From TMED14 sp002167805 (GTDB taxonomy: Bacteria; Bacteroidota; Bacteroidia; Flavobacteriales; Schleiferiaceae), in NCBI GenBank assembly GCA_965655795.1, contig CBFHHY010000007.1, positions 46,004 through 110,003 of the forward strand: a stretch of DNA of 64,000 nucleotides. Reading direction: 5' to 3'. The translations under genes and the position numbers were made by a program. Below, piece by piece: positions 33,137 to 42,884 of the stretch. Within the stretch, counting starts at the first letter, position 1, and every line of letters starts with the position of its first letter. The notes under the pieces were generated by a model. The model saw only the letters and a program-made list of their open reading frames with translations. It had not been told where the DNA came from and searched no databases.

Positions 33137-35020
33137 ATGGCAACAGGCAAAATAAATGTTTCTGCGGATAATATTTTTCCAATAATTAAAAAATTCCTTT
33201 ACAGTGATCAAGAGATATTCCTCCGGGAGCTTATTTCAAATGCTGTAGACGCAACGAATAAGATAAAGACACTTGCTAACCTTGGAGAATATAAAGGTGA
33301 ACTTGGAGATCTTACAATTCAGGTTGTTTTAGATAAAAAAAAGAAACAGATTAAAATTGTTGATAGAGGTATAGGGATGTCAAAAGATGATGTCCAAAAG
33401 TATATTAATGACGTCGCTTTCTCAGGAGCTGAAGAGTTTGTGAAAAAATATGAAGGAAAGCTAGATAAAGGGTCCATGATTGGTCATTTTGGTTTGGGCT
33501 TTTATTCAAGCTTTATGGTTTCTAACAAAGTAGAGATCAATACTTCATCATGGAAAGATGCTGAGGATGGTGCACATTGGAGCTGCGATGGGTCGCCAGA
33601 ATTCAAGCTAGTTAAACTGAAAAGAAAAGATAGAGGAACCGAGATTATTTTGAATATCAGTGAGGATAGCACTGATTTTTTGGAAGAATTTAAGATTCGT
33701 GAGCTGCTAAAAAAATACGCTCGCTTCATGAGTGTCCCCATCCAATTTGGAGAAAAAGAATTGGAAATTGATACATCTAAAGAAGGTGAAGAACCAAAGC
33801 TCGAAAAAAGTATGGTTCCAGATATTATAAACGAAGACGATCCGGCCTGGACAAAAAGTCCGAGTGAACTAAAAGACGAAGATTATAACAAGTTCTACAA
33901 GGCTCTCTACCCTACAACATTTGAAGACCCCTTGTTTCATATTCATCTGAATGTTGATTACCCCTTCGACTTAACAGGAATTTTGTTCTTTCCAAGAATT
34001 AAACCCAATATGGAATTGCAAAAGAATAAAATTCAATTATACCAAAGCCAAGTATTTGTAACAGATAATGTCGAGGGAATTGTCCCTGAATTTTTAACTC
34101 TCCTTCACGGTGTTATAGATTCCAAAGATATACCTCTCAACGTAAGCCGATCCTACCTTCAAGCGGATAGTAACGTTAAAAAAATTAGTGGTCATATCTC
34201 AAAAAAAGTTTCTGACAAACTTGAGGAAATGTTTAAGAAAAACAGAAAAGATTTTGAGGAAAAATGGAAGGATATTCAAGTAATTGTTGAATACGGCATG
34301 GTTACAGAAGAAAAATTTTATGAGCGAGCTCTAAAATTTAATTTGTTCAAATCCGTTATCGATGATAAGCATTATACAATGGATGAGTATTTAGAAAAAG
34401 TGTCTGCCCTTCAAACTGACAAAGATGGAACCAAGGTAATACTCTACACTTCCAACAAAGAGGCTCAGCATAGCTATTGTGAAAAGGCAAAAGCTGAGGG
34501 TTATGATGTTATTTTACTAGAATCTCCAATAGCAGGTCATTCCATACAGAAGCATGAAACCTCTCAAGAGAAAATAAGATTTGCACGAGTTGATTCAGAT
34601 CTTTTAGACAAGCTAATACCAAAAGGAGATGATAGAACTTCAATTCTCACGGATAGCGAGAAAGATAAGCTCAAAGAAACTATCGAAAAGACATTAGACG
34701 ATAAAAAATATTCGATTAGAATGGAAGCTCTCGGTAGCGATGATGTACCCATGCTAATTACTATACCAGAGTTTATGAGACGGATGAAGGAAATGAGTGC
34801 TACAGGGGGAGGCGGATTCATGGGTATGGGAGATTTTCCAGAAACTTATGATCTCGTAATCAATGTGAATCACCCTCTTTCAGGAAAAATTTTAAAAGCA
34901 AAAGGAGCCAAAAAAGATGAGATAATAAATCATGCCAAGGATCTCGCCCTTTTAAAACAAAACCTTCTTCAAGGAGAAGCTTTGACTACTTTTATTAATA
35001 AAGCCATGAACAAACTTTAA
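33137..35020 (+). CDS. htpG: Molecular chaperone HtpG (Hsp90)
   Basis: HtpG is the cytosolic bacterial Hsp90, an ATP-driven dimeric chaperone. The N-terminal GHKL ATPase carries LRELISNAVDA (about 32-42) with the catalytic Glu and Mg-binding Asn, IVDRGIGMS (about 75-83) and GHFGLGFYSSF (about 116-126). The middle domain includes the PLNVSRSYLQ segment with the catalytic-loop Arg, and a C-terminal dimerisation domain ends the 627-residue protein. The length is normal. A DUF2911 gene follows after 19 nt and is probably cotranscribed. No CIRCE or other heat-shock element was recognised upstream. Confidence 0.96.
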   Translation: MATGKINVSADNIFPIIKKFLYSDQEIFLRELISNAVDATNKIKTLANLGEYKGELGDLTIQVVLDKKKKQIKIVDRGIGMSKDDVQKYINDVAFSGAEEFVKKYEGKLDKGSMIGHFGLGFYSSFMVSNKVEINTSSWKDAEDGAHWSCDGSPEFKLVKLKRKDRGTEIILNISEDSTDFLEEFKIRELLKKYARFMSVPIQFGEKELEIDTSKEGEEPKLEKSMVPDIINEDDPAWTKSPSELKDEDYNKFYKALYPTTFEDPLFHIHLNVDYPFDLTGILFFPRIKPNMELQKNKIQLYQSQVFVTDNVEGIVPEFLTLLHGVIDSKDIPLNVSRSYLQADSNVKKISGHISKKVSDKLEEMFKKNRKDFEEKWKDIQVIVEYGMVTEEKFYERALKFNLFKSVIDDKHYTMDEYLEKVSALQTDKDGTKVILYTSNKEAQHSYCEKAKAEGYDVILLESPIAGHSIQKHETSQEKIRFARVDSDLLDKLIPKGDDRTSILTDSEKDKLKETIEKTLDDKKYSIRMEALGSDDVPMLITIPEFMRRMKEMSATGGGGFMGMGDFPETYDLVINVNHPLSGKILKAKGAKKDEIINHAKDLALLKQNLLQGEALTTFINKAMNKL

Positions 35021-35039
35021 ATCAAAACATTCGAATACT

Positions 35040-35888
35040 ATGAAAAAATTACTACTACTTATCTCTTTTGCAGTTACTCTTCAAGGATTCTCTCAGCAAC
35101 TTCCAGATGCATCGCCAAGATCTGTTGTGAATCAAAGAGTTGGACTCACCGATATAGAACTTAACTACAGTCGACCCTCTGTAAAAAGTAGAGATATTTT
35201 TGGAGGTCTAGTTCCATTTGGTAAGCATTGGAGACTTGGAGCAAACAAGAATTCAACTATTTCATTTTCAACAGACGCTCGTTTTGGTAGCGAAAATATT
35301 CCCGCGGGCACCTATAGTATTACAGCTATAGTAAATGAAATGAATTGGACAATAATCCTAAATTCAAAAAACGACATGTGGGGAATTGATGATGGTTACA
35401 ATTCAAGGCAAGATGTTGTGAGATTTACTGCGCCTGTTAAAACCCTTAATGCTCCAGTGGAAAGCTTATACATGGGAATCGAAGACCTTACCCAAGAAAC
35501 TGCAAATCTTATAATTGCGTGGGAAAAGTCATCAGTAAAAATCCCTATCGCTTTTGAAACTATTAAACTTGCTGAAGAAAACTTACAAAACGCTTTAAAT
35601 GAAAATCCAGAAGATTTTAAAATTAAAAGAACTGCTGCTCGTTTTTACATGCAAAATGATCTAAATATGAATGAGGCCTTATTGCTCATAACCCAGGTTA
35701 TAAAAAACAATCCTGAAAGTTGGTATAACAATTACCTTTTTGCGCAAGTAATGGCCAAAATGGGAGATCCGAAAAGTGCAAAAGATGCAGCTAAAAAAGC
35801 TATGCTTTTAGGTCGTAAAGATGCCAAAGAAAAAGGAGAAAAGTTTTACTATCAAGATGACATTAAGTCATTCATGAAAACCCTGTAG
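35040..35888 (+). CDS. DUF2911 family exported protein with TPR-like tail
   Basis: This 282-residue protein has a signal peptide (1-18, ending GFSQ) and a DUF2911 domain (about 22-170) recognisable from RVGLTDIELNYSRPSVKSRD, the WRLGANKNSTISFSTDA segment and IPAGTYSITAI. A helical C-terminal part (about 178-282) with ENLQNALNENPEDFKIK and similar pieces resembles TPR repeats. The domain is common in Bacteroidota and has no established function that I know. It lies directly behind htpG, which may hint at an envelope stress role, but only by position. Confidence 0.8.
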   Translation: MKKLLLLISFAVTLQGFSQQLPDASPRSVVNQRVGLTDIELNYSRPSVKSRDIFGGLVPFGKHWRLGANKNSTISFSTDARFGSENIPAGTYSITAIVNEMNWTIILNSKNDMWGIDDGYNSRQDVVRFTAPVKTLNAPVESLYMGIEDLTQETANLIIAWEKSSVKIPIAFETIKLAEENLQNALNENPEDFKIKRTAARFYMQNDLNMNEALLLITQVIKNNPESWYNNYLFAQVMAKMGDPKSAKDAAKKAMLLGRKDAKEKGEKFYYQDDIKSFMKTL

Positions 35889-35958
35889 AGGTTTTCGCTG
35901 TCAGCAGAAAGACTAGTAAAACTTATAAGATCGTATCCCTGGTCTAAATAATAACAGT

Positions 35959-38322
35959 ATGAACAAATCTCTAAGGCTATTTTTAGTTTTTCAACTACTA
36001 AGCTTTATCTCATATGGTCAAGCTATTCTTTCTGGATCTGTTGTAGATGAAGTTAATAATGAACCTATTCCTGGCGCCGTTGTGCAGATTGAAGGCCTTG
36101 AAACACAGGCATTCACAGACTTTAATGGAGAATTTATTTTTAAAGATCTCCCGGTTTCTTTGGTGAATGTATCAGTACAAACCATAGGTTATGTGTCCAA
36201 AACTGAGTTTGAAATTCAATTAACACTAGCTAAGCCAGCGAGAATAGTCTTTGAGTTAAGAGAGGCGACCCAAAAATTAGATGAGGTTGAGGTTAGTGCT
36301 CAAATGAAGTTCACACGTGACGCACAATCTCCCGTATCGGTTCAAAGCATTGGAATTAACGAAATTCAAAGAAATCCCGGGGGAAATCAAGATATTTCTA
36401 AAGTTATTCAGTCCTTACCTGGCGTTGCAAGTGGATTAGCATTTAGAAATGATTTAATTATTCGTGGCGGCGGTCCAAATGAAAATCGATTTTTTCTTGA
36501 TGGCATTGAAATTCCAGCGATAAACCATTTTGCAACTCAAGGTGCAAGTGGAGGCCCTGTGGGTATGATAAATGTTAATTTTATTCGCGATGTTGATTTC
36601 TATACATCTGCTTTTCCAGCTCAAAGAGGAAATACTCTTAGCTCAGTAATGGAGCTTAACCTGAAAGATGGAAGAACGGATAAAACAGGAGGAATTTTTC
36701 AAGTCGGCGCATCCGAAGTTGGTTTGACATTAGACGGTCCAATAAATAACAAAACAACCTATTTAGCTTCAGTTAGAAGAAGTTACTTGCAATTTCTCTT
36801 TAAAGTTATAGGTCTTCCTTTCTTACCAACATACAACGACTATCAATTTAAAGTAAAGCACAATTTTAATAGAAATAATCAACTAACAATATTAAGTCTT
36901 GGAGCTTATGATGTAAATAGGCTCAACCTAGATCGAAATGAAACCGAAGACCAACGATATTTACTTAATTATCTGCCAGAGGATATTCAATGGAATTATT
37001 CGATTGGCGCAAAGTATACCCATTTTGGGTCAAAAGGAAGAACGAATATCGTCCTAAGCCGATTTATGCTTGATAATAGCTCTGAAAAATTTGAGAATAA
37101 TAATAGAGACCTAAATCAGCTTTTGAACTATAATTCCCAAGAAATTGAGAATAAATTCAGATTAGAATATGAAAGAAAAAGTAGTACATGGGAATATATG
37201 TTTGGGTTTGGTCTAGAACAGGCAAAATATAATACCACAACTCTTGACAAAAGACTTCCTGGTGGATTTGAGCTCAATTATTCAGCAGATAGGATATTCT
37301 ACAAGGGTAACATATTTGCAAATGTTATTGGAAGGTTTGCCGATGACCGATTAAAAGTCTCATTGGGTATTAGAACGGATATAATGGATTTTAATGAAAG
37401 TACTCTAAATCCATTAAATCAGTTGTCTCCTAGAATAGCTGTGTCATATAACCTAAACGAGAATGTAACTTTTGATGGTAATTATGGGATTTATTACCAA
37501 TTACCTCCCTATACTTCACTAGGGTATAAGGGAATAGATGGAGACAACTCCGATTTACAATACATAAGCGCTGAGCATGTTGTATTAGGATCCACGCAAT
37601 TCTGGCCATGGAATGCTAAGACAAGCATTGAAGGGTTTTTAAAAAGATATCGTAATTATCCGTTTTTATTGAGGGATTCGATCTCTCTTGGCACACTCGG
37701 AGGAGATTTTGGTGTAATTGGGAACCAGCTTGCTACATCTACCTCTGATGGCAGAGCATTTGGGTTGGAATTAACATACCAGCAAAAACTATACAAAGGG
37801 TTCTTTGGTATAGCTGCAATAACTCTTGTAAGAAGTGAATTTCAGGACATTGACAACGATTACGTTCCAAGCTCATGGGATAATCAACTAATAGCCACTT
37901 TTACTTTTGGGAAAAAATTTGGTAATAATTATGAGCTCGGAATTCAGTACCAATATCTTGGTGGAGCTCCTTACACGCCTTTTGATCGGGCTGCTACGGC
38001 AACGATTCAAAATTGGGACGTTTTGGGCCGAGGTATTCCAGATTACAACAACCTAAATTCAAGCAGGTATGGAGGCTTTAATCGCCTAAATGTCAGAATT
38101 GACAAGAAATGGTTTTTGAAAAAATTCAATATTGATTTATATTTTGATATTCAAAATGCCTTAGCGTATTCAGTTCAGGGCCCAGCATTTATTGACGTAG
38201 TTAGAGATGATCAAGGGAATCCTATTGTGAACCCTGATATACCGAGTCAATACCTGACAACAACCCTGGAGAATAATAATGGGACAATTCTACCAAGTCT
38301 TGGTTTTATATTCGAATTTTAA
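35959..38322 (+). CDS. TonB-dependent receptor with carboxypeptidase-regulatory-like domain
   Basis: This 787-residue outer-membrane receptor has a signal peptide (1-20), a carboxypeptidase-regulatory-like domain (about 22-110: SGSVVDEVNNEPIPGAVVQI, DFNGEFIFKDLP), a plug (about 118-225: the NDLIIRGGGPNENRFFLDGI segment and NTLSSVMELNLKDG), and a barrel ending in the aromatic strand ILPSLGFIFEF. There is no SusD partner. The substrate is unknown. The last four bases overlap the convergent namZ gene. The gene has its own 70-nt upstream region. Confidence 0.88.
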   Translation: MNKSLRLFLVFQLLSFISYGQAILSGSVVDEVNNEPIPGAVVQIEGLETQAFTDFNGEFIFKDLPVSLVNVSVQTIGYVSKTEFEIQLTLAKPARIVFELREATQKLDEVEVSAQMKFTRDAQSPVSVQSIGINEIQRNPGGNQDISKVIQSLPGVASGLAFRNDLIIRGGGPNENRFFLDGIEIPAINHFATQGASGGPVGMINVNFIRDVDFYTSAFPAQRGNTLSSVMELNLKDGRTDKTGGIFQVGASEVGLTLDGPINNKTTYLASVRRSYLQFLFKVIGLPFLPTYNDYQFKVKHNFNRNNQLTILSLGAYDVNRLNLDRNETEDQRYLLNYLPEDIQWNYSIGAKYTHFGSKGRTNIVLSRFMLDNSSEKFENNNRDLNQLLNYNSQEIENKFRLEYERKSSTWEYMFGFGLEQAKYNTTTLDKRLPGGFELNYSADRIFYKGNIFANVIGRFADDRLKVSLGIRTDIMDFNESTLNPLNQLSPRIAVSYNLNENVTFDGNYGIYYQLPPYTSLGYKGIDGDNSDLQYISAEHVVLGSTQFWPWNAKTSIEGFLKRYRNYPFLLRDSISLGTLGGDFGVIGNQLATSTSDGRAFGLELTYQQKLYKGFFGIAAITLVRSEFQDIDNDYVPSSWDNQLIATFTFGKKFGNNYELGIQYQYLGGAPYTPFDRAATATIQNWDVLGRGIPDYNNLNSSRYGGFNRLNVRIDKKWFLKKFNIDLYFDIQNALAYSVQGPAFIDVVRDDQGNPIVNPDIPSQYLTTTLENNNGTILPSLGFIFEF

Positions 38323-39590
38323 TCGACGGGATACAAAATGTATTTATCACGAATATTCTCTTTAAAATCTCTGAGATCTTTTTCCCAGATCTGACTTATC
38401 TCACTGGCATTTAGGCCCTTTTCAATCTGTTTTCTCAGAGCATCTGAGCCTGCGAGTTTATCAAAAAAATTTGAGAAGAATGACTCATTAGTTGATTTTT
38501 TTGAAACTTCAGGTGCTAAACGATTCCATGCATCAAAGTATTCTAAAATGTAATCAATATTAAAACCCGTTGATGTTTTCCCTGAATTTCTCAGATCATC
38601 ACCGTAACAAATTTGTTTCTCAAACTTCGGGTACTTACTTCCTGAATTTTTTTTAGGAGTGAAAACAAATGTTTTATCCTTATACCATGGAGCTCCTATG
38701 ACTTCAAATGGGTAATCAGTTCCTCTTCCAACTGAAACAGGACAGCCCTCAAACAAACATAAAGAAGGGTAAAGCAATATAGAATTCAAATTAGGTAAAT
38801 TAGGAGAAGGAGGTATAGGATTAACAGAAATTTCACGTTTAAAAAAAGGAATTGTTAAAACTGTCAAATCAAGTATTTCAGAATTTTGAATCCACCCCTC
38901 CCCTTTTACCATTTTTGCATACTCTCCAATAGTTAATCCATATAATACGGGCACAGGATGCATCCCTACAAAGGAAGAATAAGAAGTATCTAAAGTTGGA
39001 CCCGAAACAACAGATGAAAAGGGATTGGGCCTATCTAATACGATTAAGCCTTTCCCATTCTCTGCGCAAGCCTCCATAACTAAAGAAAGAGTGGAAATAT
39101 ATGTATAAAATCGAACACCTACATCTTGTAAATCAAAAACTAAAATGTCTAAATCTTCTAAATCCTCAACAGACGGTTTTTTATTTTTCCCGTATAAGGA
39201 AATTATAGGAAGGCCTGTTTTATAATCAATAGCATTACTTATAACCTCCCCTGCTGGAGCATCAGATCTAAAACCATGTTCAGGAGAAAAAACTTTGATA
39301 ACATTCCAATTATTGTCTATGAACCTATCTACAGTATGAATTGGATTTTGAAAGCCATTCGTATCCAATCTATTTAATTTGTCATCCCATATTCCATAGC
39401 TAAGCGCTGATGCGTGAGAGACAATTCCAATTCTTTTACCCTCAAATAAATGACTATTTGACTCTAGCAAAACGGCTCCAGATTTTTGAAAGTATAAAAT
39501 GTCTTTCGAACTATACTGCCCATGTAAGATAAATGGAATAGAGAAAAAAATGAGGCAAAGGTGCAGGACACCCGTATCTTTACGTAACAT
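38319..39590 (-). CDS. namZ: Exo-beta-N-acetylmuramidase NamZ (DUF1343, GH171)
   Basis: DUF1343 proteins include NamZ, which releases N-acetylmuramic acid from the non-reducing ends of peptidoglycan glycans. Family segments are GKRIGIVSHASA (about 51-62), FSPEHGFRSDAPAG (about 100-113), DILVFDLQDVGVRFYTYI (about 148-165), IVLDRPNP (about 184-191) and SVGRGTDYPFEVIGAPW (about 286-302). A signal peptide (about 8-24) places it in the periplasm or outside the cell. Its ATG overlaps the ATG of a divergent permease gene (shared CATG), so the two promoters must lie inside each other's coding region or be shared. Confidence 0.88.
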   Translation of the reverse strand: MLRKDTGVLHLCLIFFSIPFILHGQYSSKDILYFQKSGAVLLESNSHLFEGKRIGIVSHASALSYGIWDDKLNRLDTNGFQNPIHTVDRFIDNNWNVIKVFSPEHGFRSDAPAGEVISNAIDYKTGLPIISLYGKNKKPSVEDLEDLDILVFDLQDVGVRFYTYISTLSLVMEACAENGKGLIVLDRPNPFSSVVSGPTLDTSYSSFVGMHPVPVLYGLTIGEYAKMVKGEGWIQNSEILDLTVLTIPFFKREISVNPIPPSPNLPNLNSILLYPSLCLFEGCPVSVGRGTDYPFEVIGAPWYKDKTFVFTPKKNSGSKYPKFEKQICYGDDLRNSGKTSTGFNIDYILEYFDAWNRLAPEVSKKSTNESFFSNFFDKLAGSDALRKQIEKGLNASEISQIWEKDLRDFKENIRDKYILYPVD

Positions 39591-40818
39591 GGTTCCAAGA
39601 TGGCGATTTTTATCGATATGGCTAGGGTTGCGATGGGCAAAAAATATCCCACGTCAAAAAAAAGCCAATATTTTAGCTATTTCCGTCATTGGAATTGGGA
39701 TAATGACAATCATAATTGGTCTCAGTACTGGAAATGGCCTACAACTAGAAATAGAAAAAAAAATAGAAAGGTTTCATGGAACCTACCAGATTCGGCCCTA
39801 TCAGACTCGACTTGAAGGAAATTTACCACCATTTTCAACGACTGAGCTATCCCTTGATTCATCTTATTTTATTGAATTTCTAAATACAAAATTTGATTAC
39901 CATTTAGCATCATGGAAAATGGGGATAATTACATTTGCAGATCAACTAGAGGGTGCACGTTTATTTGGTTTTGAGGCTATTCCTGAGTCTATTTTATCAG
40001 TTCCCTTTCATGGAAAAGTCCCTGACTGGTCTAAGAATTCAAATTCTGTATGGATTTCAGATGAAATGGCACGTAAAATAGGTGCCACTACAGGCGATGA
40101 AATTCAAATGCATTTCAGTCGCGGGAATAGATTATCTCCTTCAATAAGATATTTAAAAGTTTCTGGGATTTTTGAGAGCAGTATAAGTGAATGGGAAGAT
40201 CCTTTGGTGATTTGTTCTCTAGAAATCATTCAAAGTCTGAATAAATGGGAATCCAACCAAACTCAATCAATTCTGCTTTATCAGAAGAAAAATAGATTCT
40301 TAAACGAAGAAATCGAATTAAACAATTTCTTACCCATTGAATTTCAAGCGTTTTCGAGTAAAGAGGACTTCCCTCAATTTTATCAATGGATAAAATTATT
40401 TGATAACAATACTTACCTACTTGGTGCGATTTTAATTATAGTCGCAAGTTTTAACTCGGTAATCGTTATTTTCATTCGAATAATCGAAAAGAAATCTTCA
40501 ATATCAATTCTTAGAGCCATAGGAATGAACAAGCCTAACTTGTATACTTCTTTCATGAGTCTTTTTTCTCCTAGTATATTGACTGGATTAGGGTTAGGTA
40601 ATTTATTGGCTTTTATCTTTCTTTTCAGCCAATCTCAATTTGGATGGATACCTCTAGATTCAAAGACTTATTATATTGATAAAGTGCCAATATCCTGGCC
40701 ATGGATAGATTTTTTGGCTGCGAACCTATTGATTTTTTTAGCCTTAACCTTTACAACTTTAATAACTTCAACGATTTTATCAAAAATTCACCCAAGTCGA
40801 GTTTTGCAGTCACAATAA
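39589..40818 (+). CDS. ABC transporter permease, FtsX/LolC-like
   Basis: This 409-residue inner-membrane protein has an N-terminal transmembrane helix (about 22-42, ILAISVIGIGIMTIIIG), a large periplasmic domain (about 45-280), and three C-terminal helices (about 283-303, 320-350, 370-395). This is the FtsX/LolC/MacB topology. A partner ATPase is not adjacent. By form it may extract or move lipoproteins, as LolC/E do, but this is not certain. I chose the ATG at 39589 because the upstream frame (from 39499) lies inside namZ and has no signal-like sequence. A TATCTTTA box lies 6 nt upstream of this ATG. Confidence 0.83.
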   Translation: MVPRWRFLSIWLGLRWAKNIPRQKKANILAISVIGIGIMTIIIGLSTGNGLQLEIEKKIERFHGTYQIRPYQTRLEGNLPPFSTTELSLDSSYFIEFLNTKFDYHLASWKMGIITFADQLEGARLFGFEAIPESILSVPFHGKVPDWSKNSNSVWISDEMARKIGATTGDEIQMHFSRGNRLSPSIRYLKVSGIFESSISEWEDPLVICSLEIIQSLNKWESNQTQSILLYQKKNRFLNEEIELNNFLPIEFQAFSSKEDFPQFYQWIKLFDNNTYLLGAILIIVASFNSVIVIFIRIIEKKSSISILRAIGMNKPNLYTSFMSLFSPSILTGLGLGNLLAFIFLFSQSQFGWIPLDSKTYYIDKVPISWPWIDFLAANLLIFLALTFTTLITSTILSKIHPSRVLQSQ

Positions 40819-40832
40819 GGGGATTATATTTG
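40804..40832 (+). promoter_or_regulatory. Promoter of tRNA-Asp
   Basis: TTG (40804-40806, within TTTTG) and TATATTTG (40825-40832) are 18 nt apart, and the tRNA starts 20 nt after the second box. The -33 part lies in the last codons of the ABC permease gene. Confidence 0.62.
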
Positions 40833-40852
40833 CACCCCCAACACAAATGAAT

Positions 40853-40926
40853 GGTGTGGTAGTTCAGTTGGTTAGAATATCGGCCTGTCACGCCGAGGGT
40901 CGCGGGTTCGAGTCCCGTCCACACCG
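40853..40926 (+). tRNA. tRNA-Asp (anticodon GTC)
   Basis: The 74-nt cloverleaf has acceptor arms GGTGTGG and CCACACC, an anticodon stem TCGGC/GCCGA with GTC at 40887-40889, and the T arm CGCGGGTTCGAGTCCCG. The discriminator base is G at 40926 and CCA is not encoded. Confidence 0.97.
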
Positions 40927-40931
40927 CTTTA

Positions 40932-40958
40932 AAAGCCTCTTTTTCAGAGGCTTTTTTT
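40932..40958 (+). terminator. Intrinsic terminator of tRNA-Asp
   Basis: The stem AAGCCTCT/AGAGGCTT with a 5-nt loop is followed by a T-run, starting 5 nt after the tRNA. Confidence 0.85.
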
Positions 40959-41000
40959 GTACCTTTAATCCTCCTTAACTAGATCTAATTTTTTTTTGAA

Positions 41001-41192
41001 ATGAATAAATCTTTTTTTTTACTTGTCTTTGTTATCGGATGTTGTCTGGATATTGTTGCGGACTATTTCTTCATGAATAAGTTAATGGGGTCGAGAACAG
41101 TATATTATGTTGGTTCTATTTTAACAATCATTGGAGGTCTTGGTTTTGCATATCAATATTTTTTAAATCTAGCGAAAAATAAAGAAGGTTAG
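41001..41192 (+). CDS. Small two-helix membrane protein, 63 aa, unknown function
   Basis: The product has two hydrophobic segments (about 4-22 and 35-55) separated by a short polar loop, and a Lys-rich C-terminus, so it is probably an inner-membrane protein with both ends in the cytoplasm. I recognise no family. It lies between the tRNA-Asp terminator and trxA in the same direction, 56 nt before trxA. Coding is supported by length, the ATG start and the coherent membrane pattern only. Confidence 0.5.
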   Translation: MNKSFFLLVFVIGCCLDIVADYFFMNKLMGSRTVYYVGSILTIIGGLGFAYQYFLNLAKNKEG

Positions 41193-41248
41193 TTTATCTA
41201 TCCGGTTTAACTTCGGTGTCATCAAAAAAAATATAACAAAAGAGAACT

Positions 41249-41566
41249 ATGGCAATTGAACTTACAAATAACAACTTTCAGGAAATAGTAATGAAATCTG
41301 AAAAACCAGTATTGGTTGACTTTTGGGCAGAATGGTGTGGTCCGTGTAGAATGGTAGGACCTATTGTAAATGAGCTTGCCACGGATTTTGAGGGCCGTGC
41401 CGTCGTAGGAAAAGTCGATGTCGATGCGGAGAATGAGATTGCGGCACAATTTGGAATACGTAATATTCCAACGCTTTTAATTTTTAAGAATGGAGAAGTT
41501 GTGGACAAACAGGTTGGTGTCGCCGCTAAAAATATTCTCGCCGGAAAACTAGAGGCTGCTCTTTAA
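41249..41566 (+). CDS. trxA: Thioredoxin
   Basis: This 105-residue cytosolic thioredoxin has the redox motif WCGPC (C30 and C33) after VLVDFWAE, the buried Asp (D24), and the cis-proline in RNIPTLLIF (about 71-79). The length and the lack of a signal peptide fit TrxA. It is followed after 1 nt by the heptose-nucleotide fusion gene, so it may be cotranscribed with the GDP-heptose module without a functional link. Confidence 0.95.
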   Translation: MAIELTNNNFQEIVMKSEKPVLVDFWAEWCGPCRMVGPIVNELATDFEGRAVVGKVDVDAENEIAAQFGIRNIPTLLIFKNGEVVDKQVGVAAKNILAGKLEAAL

Positions 41567-41567
41567 A

Positions 41568-42863
41568 ATGTTTTCTACTGCGGTCATTTTGGCTGGAGGT
41601 CGTGGAACGAGGATTCAAAAATCCTTTCCGGGTGTTGCAAAACCAATGGTCCCTATTGCTGGCAAGCCAGTATTACAACATATTATTGAAACCTACAGCG
41701 ACCAAGGAATTGAGCGCTTTTTTATTACCATAGGGCACCTTGGTAAGCAAATAAAGGATTTTTTCAAAGATGGGGCAAGCTTGGGAGTGGAAATCATATA
41801 CATTCACGAGGATACGCCACTCGGCACTGCGGGTGCTTTAACAATTATTGAGGATAAATTATCATCTCCTTTCTGGGTAATCTATGGTGACACCTTAAGC
41901 AATATCGACCTTAATCGAATGATGAAATTTCATCTGGATAAAGATGCACAAGCAACTTTATTTGCGCACCCTAATGATCATCCATTTGACAGTGATTTAA
42001 TCGTAACGGATAAAACAAATCGAATCATAAACGTTCACGGAAAACCTCATAGAGAGGATTTGGAAGCCAAAAATTGCGTGAATGCTGCTTTTTATCTGTT
42101 CGATCCAGATGTGGTGAAACATATTCCAAAAAACATAAGCTCTGACTTTGGTAGAGATTTATTTCCTAAATGGATTGATAAAATTAAAATATACGCATAC
42201 ATAAGTCCTGAATATATCAAGGATATGGGAAATAGCGAAAGACATAAGGAAGTTGAATCGGCATATCTAAATGGCAAACTAAATTTTAGAAACTTATCCA
42301 ATAAACAGAAAGCCATTTTTATAGACCGCGATGGAGTAATTAATCATGATACAGACTTGATTAAACATCCAGACGAAATGAAAATCTATGACTTTTCAGG
42401 AGAGGCAATAAAAAAAATAAACAAAAGCAATTATTTATCCATCGTAATTACAAACCAAAGCGTAATAGCGAGAGGTCTATGCGATGAAGAAACTCTAGAC
42501 AAAATTCATTCTAGAATGGACAAACAGCTGAGTAGCCTCGGAGCTTACATTGACTATTTATATTATTGCCCTCATCATCCAGATGGAGGATTTCCTGAGG
42601 AAATAAAAAAATTTAAAATCGACTGTGAATGTCGAAAACCAAAACCAGGACTAATCCTCGCAGCATCTAAAGCATTTAATATTGATTTAAATCAAAGCTG
42701 GATGATTGGAGACTCTCCAAGAGATATTCAAGCAGGTATCTCCGCTGGTGTAAAAACAATTCGGGTAAAAACTGGGCATGGTGACATAAAAAGCGAAACA
42801 AAAGCAAGCTTTAATGCCAAAAATCTAAGTTCTGCTGTCGATCTAATACTGAGCTCAAAATAA
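41568..42863 (+). CDS. Fusion of heptose-1-phosphate nucleotidyltransferase (HddC-like) and heptose-bisphosphate phosphatase (GmhB-like)
   Basis: The 431-residue protein joins two enzymes. Residues 1-235 form a nucleotidyltransferase of the HddC/GlmU-N kind (LAGGRGTR 8-15, the KPMVPIAGKPVLQHI segment, GDT at 107-109). Residues 245-431 form a HAD phosphatase of the GmhB family (DRDGVIN 253-259, TNQS near 295-298, the zinc-loop residues C334, H336, C353, C355, and GDSPRD 381-386). With hddA and gmhA behind it, it supplies two of the four steps from sedoheptulose-7-phosphate to GDP-D-glycero-alpha-D-manno-heptose. The choice of GTP is inferred from the pathway; the fusion itself is plain in the sequence. 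Confidence 0.85.
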   Translation: MFSTAVILAGGRGTRIQKSFPGVAKPMVPIAGKPVLQHIIETYSDQGIERFFITIGHLGKQIKDFFKDGASLGVEIIYIHEDTPLGTAGALTIIEDKLSSPFWVIYGDTLSNIDLNRMMKFHLDKDAQATLFAHPNDHPFDSDLIVTDKTNRIINVHGKPHREDLEAKNCVNAAFYLFDPDVVKHIPKNISSDFGRDLFPKWIDKIKIYAYISPEYIKDMGNSERHKEVESAYLNGKLNFRNLSNKQKAIFIDRDGVINHDTDLIKHPDEMKIYDFSGEAIKKINKSNYLSIVITNQSVIARGLCDEETLDKIHSRMDKQLSSLGAYIDYLYYCPHHPDGGFPEEIKKFKIDCECRKPKPGLILAASKAFNIDLNQSWMIGDSPRDIQAGISAGVKTIRVKTGHGDIKSETKASFNAKNLSSAVDLILSSK

Positions 42864-42884
42864 AATTAATATCTTCCGAAATCT

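Noticed and set aside
39499..39588. Upstream extension of the ABC permease frame
   Set aside because: The extra 30 codons lie antisense in namZ and encode a Cys-rich stretch unlike a membrane-protein start. The ATG at 39589 gives a normal N-terminus.
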